Notes: generated by a model not told the origin, from the sequence alone. A stretch of DNA of 64,000 bases from Qipengyuania vesicularis (GCF_019711415.1 NZ_JAIGNJ010000002.1:620001-684000), one strand, 5' to 3'. Shown: positions 48,917-58,042, counted from the stretch's first letter. Translations and numbers: made by a program.

Positions 48917-48930
48917 TGGCACCGGTGTCA
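48917..48930. promoter_or_regulatory. LacI-type operator A, divergent promoter region
   Basis: TGGCACCGGTGTCA is a near-perfect palindrome centred on the central CG, a typical LacI-family site. It lies between the beta-helix gene and the TonB receptor gene and so can control both directions. Its centre is 22 bases from operator B. Confidence 0.75.
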
Positions 48931-48938
48931 ATAAATAA

Positions 48939-48952
48939 GGTAACCGGTGTCA
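48939..48952. promoter_or_regulatory. LacI-type operator B, divergent promoter region
   Basis: GGTAACCGGTGTCA shares the ACCGGTGTCA core with operator A. The 22-base centre-to-centre distance is about two helical turns, so two regulator dimers could bind the same face of the DNA. Confidence 0.75.
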
Positions 48953-49008
48953 ATTAGGCACCAATGTCGCGCAACGACGCAACGACCAATTGGGGAGGGA
49001 GACACCCG

Positions 49009-51876
49009 ATGTTCATTTCCGCCAAGGGCCAGCCGTGTGCATTCGGCAACCGCAAGCTGCTACTGAAATATGCCCTGCTTGCCTCTGCCATGCTTGCGAC
49101 CCCATCGATCGCATCTGCGCAGGCTGCACCTCCGGACGACGATTCCGATGTCGTCGAGGAAACACGGCAGGACGACACGACAATCGTGGTCCGCGGCGAA
49201 ATTGCGCGCACAATCGAGAACTCGCTGGAAACAAAGCGCCAGCTCGACGTCATCGGCGACGCAATCGTTGGTGAGGATGTCGGCGACCTGCCCGACCTTT
49301 CGGTAGCGGAAACACTCGAGCGCATTGTTGGCGTCACGTCCGACCGCTTCAAGGGCGGTGCTTCCGAGCTCTCGGTTCGCGGGCTTGGGGCCTTCCTTGG
49401 CTCGTCCGTACTCAATGGGCGCGAGGTTTCGTCGGGCAGTGACGGAAGAGACGTAAATTATGGCCAGTTCCCCAGCGAACTGATCAATGGTGCGATCATC
49501 TACAAGTCTCAGCAGGCCAGCTTCATCGAAGGCGGTGTCTCGGGTATTATCGAATTGCAAACCTTGCGCCCCATCGATTACGGCAAACAGCGACTACAGG
49601 TGCAAGGGCTGGTCGGCTACAGCCCCTACCAGGACCGGGTGGTCGGCAGCGGCGGGCTGAACACCCGCCTGACGGCCTCCTATATCGACCAGTTCGAACT
49701 CGGCGACGGCGAGTTCGGGATCGCTATTGGCGGACAAATCCGCAACGACAATGCGCCTGAGGATATCTACACGTCGAGTTCCACCTACCGCCCGTGCAAC
49801 ACGATTGAGGGGCTGGGTCAGAGCAATAACTGCGACTTCGAATTCGACGATTCTGGCAATCCCACAGGTGCAGCCGGCGCGGATTTCTACTTTGTATCCA
49901 ACCAGTACATTTACCGCGCTCAGGCTACCGATGCCGATCGCGACGCAATCATGGGGGCAATCCAGTGGCAGCCCTCACCCAGCCTCGATATCAATGTCGA
50001 CGCCCAGTATTCTTACCGCGACGACATTGAAGAGCGCGCCAACCTGGTGATTGCGGACGGTCGCCGAGATATCGTGCCGCTTGAAGTCTCAGACACCGGC
50101 GCGTTGCTCTATTGGAGCGGTGAGACCCGCCTCGAAAACCAAACTGTGTGGCGCCAACGGACAGAAGAATACCTAGGCCTGGGCGGCAATGTCGCATGGA
50201 CCAACGGCCGCTTTGTCTTGACGGCCGACGCGGGGTATTCCGAAACGAAACGCCGCCAAGACGAAAAGGACATGCGTATTCGCACCAGCGATCGGGTGCT
50301 CTACGAACTCGACAAGCGCGGATACGACATCCCCAACCTTATCCTGACCGATGTCTCTGACGTCGAAGACGATACAGGTCTGGCGTTCGATCTCGACAAT
50401 CATGATCTCTACGACAATGGAGCGCGGGCTCGCCGACGCCTCGAAAACGTCGACGACAGCATCCTCGCATTCCGCCTCGACGGCCTTTACGAGATGGATG
50501 GGTTCTTCAACTCCTTTCAGGCCGGTGTGCGTTGGGCTGAGCGCAAACGCTTCCACGATGACGGGATCGATGAGACCGTCGGCCTTGTGAATGGTTACGA
50601 CAGTCCGGAAGCAATCGCTGCGCGCCGTGGAAATTTCCTGGTACGCGATCTTTACGCCGGCTCGAACGGCCCGATGCGAGGTCTCACTTTCGCAGCATGG
50701 AATGCCGAGGAACTATTTGCGGCCTTAACCGGCAGCGACGATGCGGGCTTGCCCACAGGGTCTACCCTATCGCCACAAGACACCGACGTGACCGAAGAGA
50801 CTTGGGCCGGCTACGTCCAAGCCAACTTCGACTCCGAAATGTTTGGAGTTCCGGCCCGCGGAAATCTCGGATTGCGTGCAATTCGGACCGAGATCACTTC
50901 GGTCGGGATCAGCAGCGCGGTTCAGACGTCTCCCGGTTCCGAACCGGGCACGGTGGTCGTGACCCCGATTGGCGATCCCATCGTTAACACGGAAACCAAC
51001 GATTTCTGGAACTTCCTGCCAAGCGGCAACCTCATTCTCGAAGTCAATCCGGACATGCTGCTGCGCCTTGCCGCATATCGTGCCATTGCAAGGCCCGACC
51101 AGGAGGCAATGTCGGCCGCGCTCACGTTCAGCGATGACGATTTCGAGGACGTAGGGCGGGCGATTACGGCGACTGGCAACCCATTCCTCGAGCCATTGGA
51201 GTCGTGGAATGGCGATATATCGTTCGAATGGTACGCCTCGCCTACGACGTCGCTCGCAGTCGCGGGCTACTACAAGAGCTTGCAAACCGGGTTCGAGACC
51301 GACGTAACAGGGCTGAGCCTGCTGGTAGACGGTGTTGCGACACCGGTGACGATAGCCCGCACTGTCAACTCCGATGACAAGAGCGACCTCTATGGTTTCG
51401 AAGTAACTGTGCAGCACAAGTTCGACTTCGGATTAGGATTCCTCGCCAGCTACAATTGGGCTGATTCGAACTTCGAGTTCCCCGATCCGACCACGGTCCC
51501 AATCCGCATCGATGGTTCTGCCGGTGAGGTGCCGCTGGCAAACTATGTCCAGCCGGCGAATATCCCTGGCTATTCGAAGCACAGCCTCAATGGCACGGTG
51601 TTCTTTGAGACTGGCCCCTTCTCGGCCCGCCTCGCGTACAAGTGGCGTTCGGAGTACTTCAAGCCGTTCCGCAGCGATGCGAACCGCTATACCGAAGATC
51701 AGGGTTTCCTGGACTTCTCTGCCAGCATGGACCTGATGGACGGTATCCAGCTGCGTTTCCAGGCACTGAATATCCTCGATGAACCAAACGTATTCTATCG
51801 GCCGACACCCGACAGTCTGGCCCAGGCAGACTATTCCGGCGCGCGATACTTCATCGGTGTCCGGGGCAGGTTCTGA
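49009..51876 (+). CDS. TonB-dependent receptor of the second uronate locus
   Basis: The 955-residue receptor has a signal peptide ending near ATPSIASAQ, a plug domain with DLPDLSVAETLERIVG and ELSVRGLGAFLGSSVLNGR, and a C-terminal barrel ending YFIGVRGRF. The ATG at 49009 is chosen because GGGGAGGGAGA lies about 9 bases upstream and the signal peptide starts there; the frame runs back to 48964. It is a paralogue of the alginate receptor at 40515-43604 (shared FPSEL, IEGGVSG, RPIDYGK). It leads an operon with the hydratase and TRAP genes and should import the oligosaccharide product of this locus. Confidence 0.93.
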   Translation: MFISAKGQPCAFGNRKLLLKYALLASAMLATPSIASAQAAPPDDDSDVVEETRQDDTTIVVRGEIARTIENSLETKRQLDVIGDAIVGEDVGDLPDLSVAETLERIVGVTSDRFKGGASELSVRGLGAFLGSSVLNGREVSSGSDGRDVNYGQFPSELINGAIIYKSQQASFIEGGVSGIIELQTLRPIDYGKQRLQVQGLVGYSPYQDRVVGSGGLNTRLTASYIDQFELGDGEFGIAIGGQIRNDNAPEDIYTSSSTYRPCNTIEGLGQSNNCDFEFDDSGNPTGAAGADFYFVSNQYIYRAQATDADRDAIMGAIQWQPSPSLDINVDAQYSYRDDIEERANLVIADGRRDIVPLEVSDTGALLYWSGETRLENQTVWRQRTEEYLGLGGNVAWTNGRFVLTADAGYSETKRRQDEKDMRIRTSDRVLYELDKRGYDIPNLILTDVSDVEDDTGLAFDLDNHDLYDNGARARRRLENVDDSILAFRLDGLYEMDGFFNSFQAGVRWAERKRFHDDGIDETVGLVNGYDSPEAIAARRGNFLVRDLYAGSNGPMRGLTFAAWNAEELFAALTGSDDAGLPTGSTLSPQDTDVTEETWAGYVQANFDSEMFGVPARGNLGLRAIRTEITSVGISSAVQTSPGSEPGTVVVTPIGDPIVNTETNDFWNFLPSGNLILEVNPDMLLRLAAYRAIARPDQEAMSAALTFSDDDFEDVGRAITATGNPFLEPLESWNGDISFEWYASPTTSLAVAGYYKSLQTGFETDVTGLSLLVDGVATPVTIARTVNSDDKSDLYGFEVTVQHKFDFGLGFLASYNWADSNFEFPDPTTVPIRIDGSAGEVPLANYVQPANIPGYSKHSLNGTVFFETGPFSARLAYKWRSEYFKPFRSDANRYTEDQGFLDFSASMDLMDGIQLRFQALNILDEPNVFYRPTPDSLAQADYSGARYFIGVRGRF

Positions 51877-51898
51877 AACCCCTCGTGGGAGCGGGGCG

Positions 51899-52678
51899 AT
51901 GAGACGCGAAGGATCGATCCTCCCGGCTGAGGCACGAGACGTCTCGGCCATCCTGGTCCGGGCAAGGCTGGCAGCTTCAGCCCTGCCCGGACCTCCCCCT
52001 GGATTGCCTGATGATCTCGGTACCGCTTACGGCATCCAGCACCATTCGATCGACCGCTGGCCCGACGCCGTGGCGGGCTGGAAGGTTGGGGGCGTTCCGT
52101 CCGACTATGTCGAGCGCTTCAATGAGACGAGGCTGGCTGGTCCGATCTTCAGTCAGACGGTCGTTCACGCAACGGAATCGTGCACGGCCAGCATGCCGGT
52201 ATTTGCGGGCGGGTTCGCAGCGATCGAACCTGAGTTCGTCTTGCGGCTTGGCCGGACAAGAGACGAAGACCGTCTGTATATCGGGGCGGAAATCGCCAGC
52301 AGCCCGATCCCATCCATCAACGATTACGGTCCGATCGCTGTCATTTCCGACTTCGGCAACAACAACGGCTTGCTGGTCGGACCGGAGATCGAGGGGTGGC
52401 GAAAGGAGCGCCAACCCGTCACGGTCGTTTGCGAAATCGATGGCGAGCAAATTGCGTCACGCGACATTCCGGTTCTGGGTGAGAATGTCGAAGCAGCGAG
52501 GGAATTTCTTTCTGCGCTTTCCGACAACCTGAGTTTCGACCTTCCCGAGGGCAGCCTCGTCTCATCGGGTGCAATCACTGGTGTCCACGAAGCCCAAATT
52601 GGCGCCCGTTCGAAACTCGACTTCGGCAGGTTCGGGGTATTGCATCTCGAACTGACGGAAGCGAAACCCTTGGTATGA
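51899..52678 (+). CDS. 2-keto-4-pentenoate hydratase/FAH-family enzyme
   Basis: This 259-residue protein belongs to the MhpD/fumarylacetoacetate hydrolase superfamily, metal-dependent enzymes acting on 2-oxo acids or their enols. Landmarks are GWKVGG near residue 60, the acidic metal segment AAIEPEFVLRLG near 110 and LVSSGAITGVHEA near the C terminus. The ATG at 51899 lies 22 bases after the receptor stop, after a GGGAGCGGGG stretch. It overlaps the TRAP binding-protein gene by 4 bases. In a uronate locus without its own KdgF it may process an unsaturated or enol uronate, but this is a hypothesis; the substrate is unknown. Confidence 0.82.
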   Translation: MRREGSILPAEARDVSAILVRARLAASALPGPPPGLPDDLGTAYGIQHHSIDRWPDAVAGWKVGGVPSDYVERFNETRLAGPIFSQTVVHATESCTASMPVFAGGFAAIEPEFVLRLGRTRDEDRLYIGAEIASSPIPSINDYGPIAVISDFGNNNGLLVGPEIEGWRKERQPVTVVCEIDGEQIASRDIPVLGENVEAAREFLSALSDNLSFDLPEGSLVSSGAITGVHEAQIGARSKLDFGRFGVLHLELTEAKPLV

Positions 52679-53685
52679 ACGACCTCCTCGCCTCGCTGCA
52701 GGTATCCCGTCGCACCATCTTGGCGGGGGGTGCGGCTGCACTGGCAGCAGGGTGTTCACGCGGGCTGGGCCCCGGAGTACTGACCGCAACCGACACGCAC
52801 GTAAACGACTATCCGACCGTGCAGGCGGTCATCCGGTTCGGCAAAATGCTGGAACGGGCGACTAGCGGCAGGCTCTCTCTGCGCATGTATCCTGGCGGAC
52901 AACTGGGCAACGAACGCGACACGCTGGAAATCACCACCTTCGGGGGGCTGGATTTCAACCGTGTAAACCTTGCCCCGCTCAATTCAATCGAGCCGCTGAC
53001 GACCGTAGCGGCGCTGCCATTCCTGTTCACCTCGATCGAGCACATGCGCAGCACCCTCGATGGTCCGATCGGCGACGAGATCCTCGCCTCGCTCGAACCG
53101 CATGGGCTCATCGGCCTGTGCTTCTACGACTCCGGTGCGCGCAGCTTCTATAACACACGCGGTCCCATCAGGACCCCCGACGATATGCGCGGGCTCAAAT
53201 TGCGTGTTCCGGGATCGGATCTCTACATTGCCATGGTCCAGTCACTTGGTGCCGATGCCGTTCCCATGCCGCTCGACGAGGTCTACCAGAGCCTCGCCCA
53301 AGGCGTGATCGACGGGGCGGAAAACAACTGGCCCAGCTTCGAGAGCGGGCGACACTTCGAGGTCGCGCGTTTTTACAGCCTGACACGTCATTTGCTCGCG
53401 CCGGAAGTCTTCGTCATGTCGAAGCGCCGCTGGGACACCCTGTCCGCCGACGATCAGTCGTTGATCCGTCGCTCGGCCAAGCAGAGCGTGCCGTATATGC
53501 GCGAGCTGTGGGATGACCAGGTCGAGAAGAGCAAGGCCATCATCATGAATTCCGGCGTCGAGGTAAACGAGATCGACCCGGCACCCTTTGCCGAGCGGAT
53601 GCGCGGGGTGTGGGACGAATTCCTGACCACGCCCGAGCAACGCGACCTAGCGAGGCGCATCGTGGAAGTGGGAGAACCATCCTGA
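52675..53685 (+). CDS. TRAP transporter substrate-binding protein (DctP family), lipoprotein
   Basis: The 336-residue binding protein starts with a twin-arginine-like SRRTILAGG (Arg12, Arg13) and a lipobox LAAGC with Cys27, so it is probably a lipoprotein. DctP features include YPGGQLGNERD, SFYNTRGPIRTPDDMRGLKLRVP, with the Arg that binds the substrate carboxylate, and GVIDGAENNWPSF. Many DctP proteins of this type bind hexuronates. It overlaps the hydratase gene by ATGA and the DctQ gene by TGATG, so the operon is tightly coupled. Confidence 0.93.
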   Translation: MNDLLASLQVSRRTILAGGAAALAAGCSRGLGPGVLTATDTHVNDYPTVQAVIRFGKMLERATSGRLSLRMYPGGQLGNERDTLEITTFGGLDFNRVNLAPLNSIEPLTTVAALPFLFTSIEHMRSTLDGPIGDEILASLEPHGLIGLCFYDSGARSFYNTRGPIRTPDDMRGLKLRVPGSDLYIAMVQSLGADAVPMPLDEVYQSLAQGVIDGAENNWPSFESGRHFEVARFYSLTRHLLAPEVFVMSKRRWDTLSADDQSLIRRSAKQSVPYMRELWDDQVEKSKAIIMNSGVEVNEIDPAPFAERMRGVWDEFLTTPEQRDLARRIVEVGEPS

Positions 53686-54140
53686 TGGACAGGCTTGCAA
53701 GCGCGTGCGTCAAAATTGGCGCGCTGGGGCTGATGCTCATGACCCTTATCGTGGGTTGGCAGGTGTTCGGACGCTTCATCCTACAGAGCAGTCCTTCGTG
53801 GTCGGAACAGGCTGCGCTCATCCTGATGATCTGGTATGTCTTCCTCGCTGCGGGCACAGGCGTGTGGGAGCGCTTCCACATCCGGATAGAAATTCTCGAA
53901 CAGCGCCTCGAAGCCGGCAGCCGCAAGCGCCTGAGGATCGCCATCCACGCACTCATCGCAGCAATGGGACTGATCCTTCTCGTGTTCGGGGTGCAATTGG
54001 TATGGCTCGTGAGCGAGCATGTTATCCCCTCGCTGGGGATCAGCCGGGCCTTCGCCTACCTGCCCATCCCCGCCACCGGCGCTCTCATCACGCTATTCTC
54101 GCTGGGCCGTATCCGCGTGCGTCTGGCGGAGACAGACTGA
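53685..54140 (+). CDS. TRAP transporter small membrane subunit (DctQ)
   Basis: This 151-residue protein has four transmembrane helices, as is usual for DctQ, with the family segments WQVFGRFILQSSPSWSEQAA and WYVFLAAGTGVWERFHI. It pairs with DctM and DctP to drive sodium-coupled uptake of an organic acid across the inner membrane. The ATG at 53685 overlaps the DctP stop by one base (TGATG); the open frame upstream lies inside DctP. It overlaps DctM in the same way. Confidence 0.93.
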   Translation: MDRLASACVKIGALGLMLMTLIVGWQVFGRFILQSSPSWSEQAALILMIWYVFLAAGTGVWERFHIRIEILEQRLEAGSRKRLRIAIHALIAAMGLILLVFGVQLVWLVSEHVIPSLGISRAFAYLPIPATGALITLFSLGRIRVRLAETD

Positions 54141-55417
54141 TGGAGATATTCGTTCTCTTCGGCACATTGTTCGTGCTTCTCGCGCTTGGAGTGCCGGTAG
54201 CATTCGCCTTGTTCGGCGCGGCGCTAGCCACTTTCGCGGTTATCGATATCCCCCTCATCGTAGCGGTCCAGCGCATGGCCGCGGGCATCAGCGTTTTCAC
54301 CCTGATGGCGATCCCGTTCTTCATCTTCGCCGGCGACCTTATGTATCGTGCCGGAATTGCGGAGCGGCTTGTCCGGGTGGCCGACGCTGCCCTTGGCCGG
54401 GTGCGGGGCGGCCTGGGCCTTGTCAATGTCGGCGCAAGCATGATGTTCGGTGCGGTCTCCGGCTCAGCGATTGCCAGCGCCTCCGCCATCGGATCGGCCA
54501 TGGTGCCCTTGATGGACGAAAAGGGATACGACCGAGACTATTCGGTCAATGTCACGGTGACCGCTGCCATAGTCGGTCTCCTGATCCCGCCGTCACACAA
54601 CATGATCATCTATGCCGCCGCATCGGGTATCGGCGTTTCCATCGGTGACCTGTTCCTGGCCGGAGTGATCCCGGGCATCCTCACCGGTGGCCTGCTGATG
54701 CTGACCGCATGGGTGGTGGCGCGCAAACGCAACCTGCCCAAGGGCACTTTCCCCGGCTGGCGCAGCTTCTTGCGAGCGGCGCTTTATGCCGTGCCCGGGC
54801 TGATGACCGGCGTAATCATCATGGGCGGCATCCTGTCGGGTATTTTCACGCCAACCGAAAGCTCGGCGATTGCCGTGCTGTACACCATCGTCATCGGAAC
54901 GCTGGTCTATCGAAACCTCGGGCTGGAAGGAACGTGGGAAGCAGCGCAGAAATCGGTCCGAACGGCGGCCATGGTACTCTTCGTGATCGCCGCGGCCACG
55001 GCATTCGGCTTTGCGCTTGCCCTGCTCGAAGTACCTGCTGCGCTCGCCAGCCTGATCGGCGTCATGACAGACAATCCGCTGCTGACCCTGCTCATTATCA
55101 ACGTAATGCTGCTTTTGCTCGGCACGTTCATGGACATGGCTCCCCTCATTGTCATCACCACGCCAATCTTCCTGCCCGTAGCAATGGCGAGCGGCGTGGA
55201 TCCGGTCCATTTCGGCATTATCCTCATGCTGAACCTGGGCATCGGGCTGGTCACGCCGCCGGTCGGCTCCGTGCTGTTCGTCGGCTCCGCGGTGGGCAAG
55301 ATATCGATCGCCGAAATGGTCCGCAGCATCTGGCCGTTCTATCTCACGCTCATCGCTGCGCTGGCCGTTATAAGCTTCGTCCCCACCCTTTCCCTGTGGC
55401 TTCCGGGAGCCTTTTAG
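54140..55417 (+). CDS. TRAP transporter large membrane subunit (DctM)
   Basis: The 425-residue permease has about 12 hydrophobic helices and the DctM signatures IPFFIFAGDLMYRAG, GAVSGSAIASASAIGS and IGLVTPPVGSVLFVGSAVG. It forms the transport channel of the TRAP system. The ATG at 54140 overlaps the DctQ stop (TGATG). It ends 45 bases before the LacI regulator gene. Together with the uronate-type binding protein, it probably imports the unsaturated monomer or oligomer produced by the beta-helix protein. Confidence 0.95.
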   Translation: MEIFVLFGTLFVLLALGVPVAFALFGAALATFAVIDIPLIVAVQRMAAGISVFTLMAIPFFIFAGDLMYRAGIAERLVRVADAALGRVRGGLGLVNVGASMMFGAVSGSAIASASAIGSAMVPLMDEKGYDRDYSVNVTVTAAIVGLLIPPSHNMIIYAAASGIGVSIGDLFLAGVIPGILTGGLLMLTAWVVARKRNLPKGTFPGWRSFLRAALYAVPGLMTGVIIMGGILSGIFTPTESSAIAVLYTIVIGTLVYRNLGLEGTWEAAQKSVRTAAMVLFVIAAATAFGFALALLEVPAALASLIGVMTDNPLLTLLIINVMLLLLGTFMDMAPLIVITTPIFLPVAMASGVDPVHFGIILMLNLGIGLVTPPVGSVLFVGSAVGKISIAEMVRSIWPFYLTLIAALAVISFVPTLSLWLPGAF

Positions 55418-55462
55418 TCCCGGGGTACTTGGCCAGCGCCGTTCATTTAAATATGGGAAGCT

Positions 55463-56482
55463 ATGGCCAGCGACAGCAAACCGACGATCAATGACGTGGC
55501 GCGCATCGCCGAGGTTTCCAAGAAGACCGTAAGCCGCGTCATCAACAAGTCGCCACTGCTGAGCGAGAAAACACGCAAACGCGTCGAAAATGTCATCGCC
55601 GACATCGGATATGTGCCCAATCCGCAGGCACGCGCACTGGCATTGCGGCGCAACTTCGTGATCGCTGCCATTCACGATAATCCGAATGCCCAGTTCCTCG
55701 TAAACGTGCAGCAGGGTGTACTCGACGGTCTGGCGGGCAGCGATTTCAACCTGATGGTCAAGCCGGTGGATCGCAAATCCCCAAACATAACGGAGGACAT
55801 TCGGGACTTCCTCGAGCGACAGCGGCCCTATGGCGTAGTCCTGCTTCCCCCGATATCCGAGAACGACGAGATCGCCCGCCTGTGCGACGATCTGGGCTGT
55901 CGGTACGTAAGGATGGGTTCGGTAAAGCTTGATGAAGCCGAACATACCGTCAGTTCCAACGATCGCGAAGCAGTCCGAGAGGCGGTCAGCTACCTAATCA
56001 AAAAGGGCCATCGGCGGATTGCCCTGATCGAAGGACCGAGCGGATTTACCTCACCCCAAGAACGCCGGGCCGGCTTCGAGGAGGCGATGGCAGCAGCCGG
56101 ACTGGAAGTGGACGAAGCCCTGGTACGTCCTGGCAGCTATACCTTCGAATCGGGTGTGTCTGCGGGACAGGCCCTGGTGGAGCTCGAAAATCGTCCAACC
56201 GCCATCTTTGCCTGCAATGACGAAATGGCTATCGGAGCGATGATCGCCGCACGCCGAAGCGGCCTCCTCATCCCCGAGGACGTTTCTATCGTGGGCTTCG
56301 ACGACACGCCCTTGTCGAGCCATGTCTGGCCTTCGCTGACCACGGTACGTTGGCCGATTGTCGACATGGCACGCACTGCGGCCAAGAAGCTGATCTCACC
56401 GGAGGATGCGGAAGCCAATGCGACCTGGCTGCTTCCCTCGGCCTTGATCGAGCGGTCGTCGGTCGTCCCACCAACCGTCTGA
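55463..56482 (+). CDS. LacI-family transcriptional regulator of the second uronate locus
   Basis: This 339-residue LacI/PurR-type repressor has an N-terminal helix-turn-helix at about 8-42 (TINDVARIAEVSKKTVSRVI) and a periplasmic-binding-protein-like sensor domain (FACNDEMAIGAM, SIVGFDDTPLSSHVWPSLTTV). It lies between the TRAP genes and the isomerase gene. Palindromes with an ACCGGTGTCA or TGACACCGGT core are found between the beta-helix and receptor genes, before the isomerase gene and upstream of the first TonB receptor. They are very likely its operators. The inducer is probably a uronate catabolic intermediate. Confidence 0.93.
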   Translation: MASDSKPTINDVARIAEVSKKTVSRVINKSPLLSEKTRKRVENVIADIGYVPNPQARALALRRNFVIAAIHDNPNAQFLVNVQQGVLDGLAGSDFNLMVKPVDRKSPNITEDIRDFLERQRPYGVVLLPPISENDEIARLCDDLGCRYVRMGSVKLDEAEHTVSSNDREAVREAVSYLIKKGHRRIALIEGPSGFTSPQERRAGFEEAMAAAGLEVDEALVRPGSYTFESGVSAGQALVELENRPTAIFACNDEMAIGAMIAARRSGLLIPEDVSIVGFDDTPLSSHVWPSLTTVRWPIVDMARTAAKKLISPEDAEANATWLLPSALIERSSVVPPTV

Positions 56483-56525
56483 AACCGACTGGACCTGAGC
56501 ATCGAATATCGCTTGCACCTCTTTA

Positions 56526-56539
56526 TGACACCGGTTACC
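56526..56539. promoter_or_regulatory. LacI-type operator upstream of the isomerase gene
   Basis: TGACACCGGTTACC is the reverse complement of the operators at 47027 and 48939. It lies 55 bases upstream of the isomerase ATG and 44 bases after the LacI stop, so it controls the isomerase-dehydrogenase-kinase operon. Confidence 0.75.
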
Positions 56540-56593
56540 TAAATGTACGAAGAGCGAGCCTTCCGGCCACGCGGGACAAGAAAGCGAGCACCA

Positions 56594-57226
56594 ATGAAAA
56601 TTGCCCTTATCAATGAGAACAGCCAGGCCGCGAAGAATTGCATCGTCCACGATGCCCTGACGGCCGTCGTCGAACCGCTGGGGCATGAAGTGCATAATTA
56701 CGGCATGTATGCCGCCGACGACGAGGCGCAGCTGACATATCCGATGGTGGGCCTGCTCACCGGCATCCTTCTCAATTCGGGGGCTGCCGATTTCGTCGTT
56801 ACAGGTTGCGGTACGGGGACGGGTTCGATGCTTGCCTCGAACGCCATGCCGGGCGTGTTCTGCGGTCTGGTAATCGATCCGACCGACGCGTTCCTGTTTG
56901 CCCAGATCAACGACGGAAACGCAGTTGCCATGCCCTATGCCAAGGGCTTCGGATGGGCTGCGGAACTCAATCTGCAGGACTGCTATCGCAAGTTGTTCGA
57001 GGGTGAAAGCGGCGTCGGATATCCCAAGGAGCGCGCCGCGATCATGAAGAAGAACCGCGGCGTCCTGGCCGATTTGAAGGCCAAGACCTGCCACGACATG
57101 CTGACCGTCCTGAAGACCGTAGATCAGGACCTGCTCAAAAGCGCGATTGCCGGGGAAAAGTTCTCCGAACTATTCTATGCCAATTCGAAGGACGAGGCGA
57201 TCAGCGAATATCTTCGCGGTCTGTAA
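56594..57226 (+). CDS. RpiB/LacAB-family sugar isomerase, probable DhuI-type ketol-isomerase
   Basis: The 210-residue protein has the RpiB/LacA/LacB fold signature CGTGTGSMLASNAMPG, with Cys72 as the likely catalytic base, and a longer C terminus (about 60 residues) than ribose-5-phosphate isomerase B. In streptococcal hyaluronan catabolism an RpiB-type enzyme (DhuI) isomerises 4-deoxy-L-threo-5-hexosulose uronate. The gene here is directly followed by a KduD-type dehydrogenase and KdgK, so the same step is expected. The ATG at 56594 (MKIALINENS) fits the family; the frame continues upstream without homology. A LacI operator precedes it. Confidence 0.85.
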   Translation: MKIALINENSQAAKNCIVHDALTAVVEPLGHEVHNYGMYAADDEAQLTYPMVGLLTGILLNSGAADFVVTGCGTGTGSMLASNAMPGVFCGLVIDPTDAFLFAQINDGNAVAMPYAKGFGWAAELNLQDCYRKLFEGESGVGYPKERAAIMKKNRGVLADLKAKTCHDMLTVLKTVDQDLLKSAIAGEKFSELFYANSKDEAISEYLRGL

Positions 57227-57250
57227 CACAAGCCGCAGGGAGGTAAGGCG

Positions 57251-58024
57251 ATGAGCGGGAATCCATTCGACCTTTCGGGCAGAGTTGCGCTCGTGACTGG
57301 CGCGAACACGGGCATCGGCCAAGGGATTGCCGTTGCGCTCGCCAGGGCAGGTGCCGACGTCGCCCTTGTCGCGCGGCGTGATCCGGCCGAGACCCGCAAA
57401 TTGGTCGAAGCGGAAGGTCGCAAGGCCCTTGTCATAATGGCTGACTTTTCGTCGATCGAGCCGTGCGAGCGAATAGTCGGCGAATGCGTCGCCGAACTCG
57501 GGCGTCTCGACATCCTCGTCAACAATGCCGGCATCATCCGCCGCGAGGATGCGCTGGAATTCTCGGAAGAGGATTGGGACGCAGTGATGGATGTGAACCT
57601 GAAGGTTCTCTTTTTCCTGAGCCAGGCCGCGGCTAGGCATATGATCGGGTGGACCTCGCAAGACCGGCGTCGCGGCAAGATCGTCAACATTGCGAGCATG
57701 CTGACCTTTCAGGGCGGGATTCGCGTGCCGAGCTATACCGCCTCCAAAAGCGGCGTAGGTGGCCTAACAAAGCTGATGGCCAATGAGTGGGCAGCCAAGG
57801 GCATCAATGTGAACGCTATTGCCCCCGGCTACATCGCGACCAACAACACTGCCGCGCTCCAGGCGGACGAAACGCGCAATCGCCAGATACTGGAGCGTAT
57901 CCCTGAAGGGCGCTGGGGTGATCCGGCCGACATTGGCGGTGCCGCCGTATTCCTTTCTAGCAGCGCCTCCGATTATGTGCAGGGCCATATCCTCGCCGTT
58001 GATGGCGGGTGGCTGGCACGGTAG
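57251..58024 (+). CDS. kduD: KduD-type 2-dehydro-3-deoxy-D-gluconate 5-dehydrogenase (SDR)
   Basis: KduD reduces 3-deoxy-D-glycero-2,5-hexodiulosonate, the isomerase product, to KDG. The 257-residue classical SDR shows VTGANTGIGQG at 15-25, NNAG at 91-94, Ser149 and YTASK with Tyr162 and Lys166. The C-terminal VDGGWLAR is typical for KduD and DhuD proteins. A GGGAGGT ribosome site precedes the ATG and the gene lies 24 bases after the isomerase stop. It differs clearly from the DEH reductase of the alginate locus. Confidence 0.88.
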   Translation: MSGNPFDLSGRVALVTGANTGIGQGIAVALARAGADVALVARRDPAETRKLVEAEGRKALVIMADFSSIEPCERIVGECVAELGRLDILVNNAGIIRREDALEFSEEDWDAVMDVNLKVLFFLSQAAARHMIGWTSQDRRRGKIVNIASMLTFQGGIRVPSYTASKSGVGGLTKLMANEWAAKGINVNAIAPGYIATNNTAALQADETRNRQILERIPEGRWGDPADIGGAAVFLSSSASDYVQGHILAVDGGWLAR

Positions 58025-58042
58025 CCCGACGGACCACTTGCG

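Noticed and set aside
54593-55945. 450-codon minus-strand frame
   Set aside because: Antisense to dctM and the LacI gene; composition is typical of a shadow frame.
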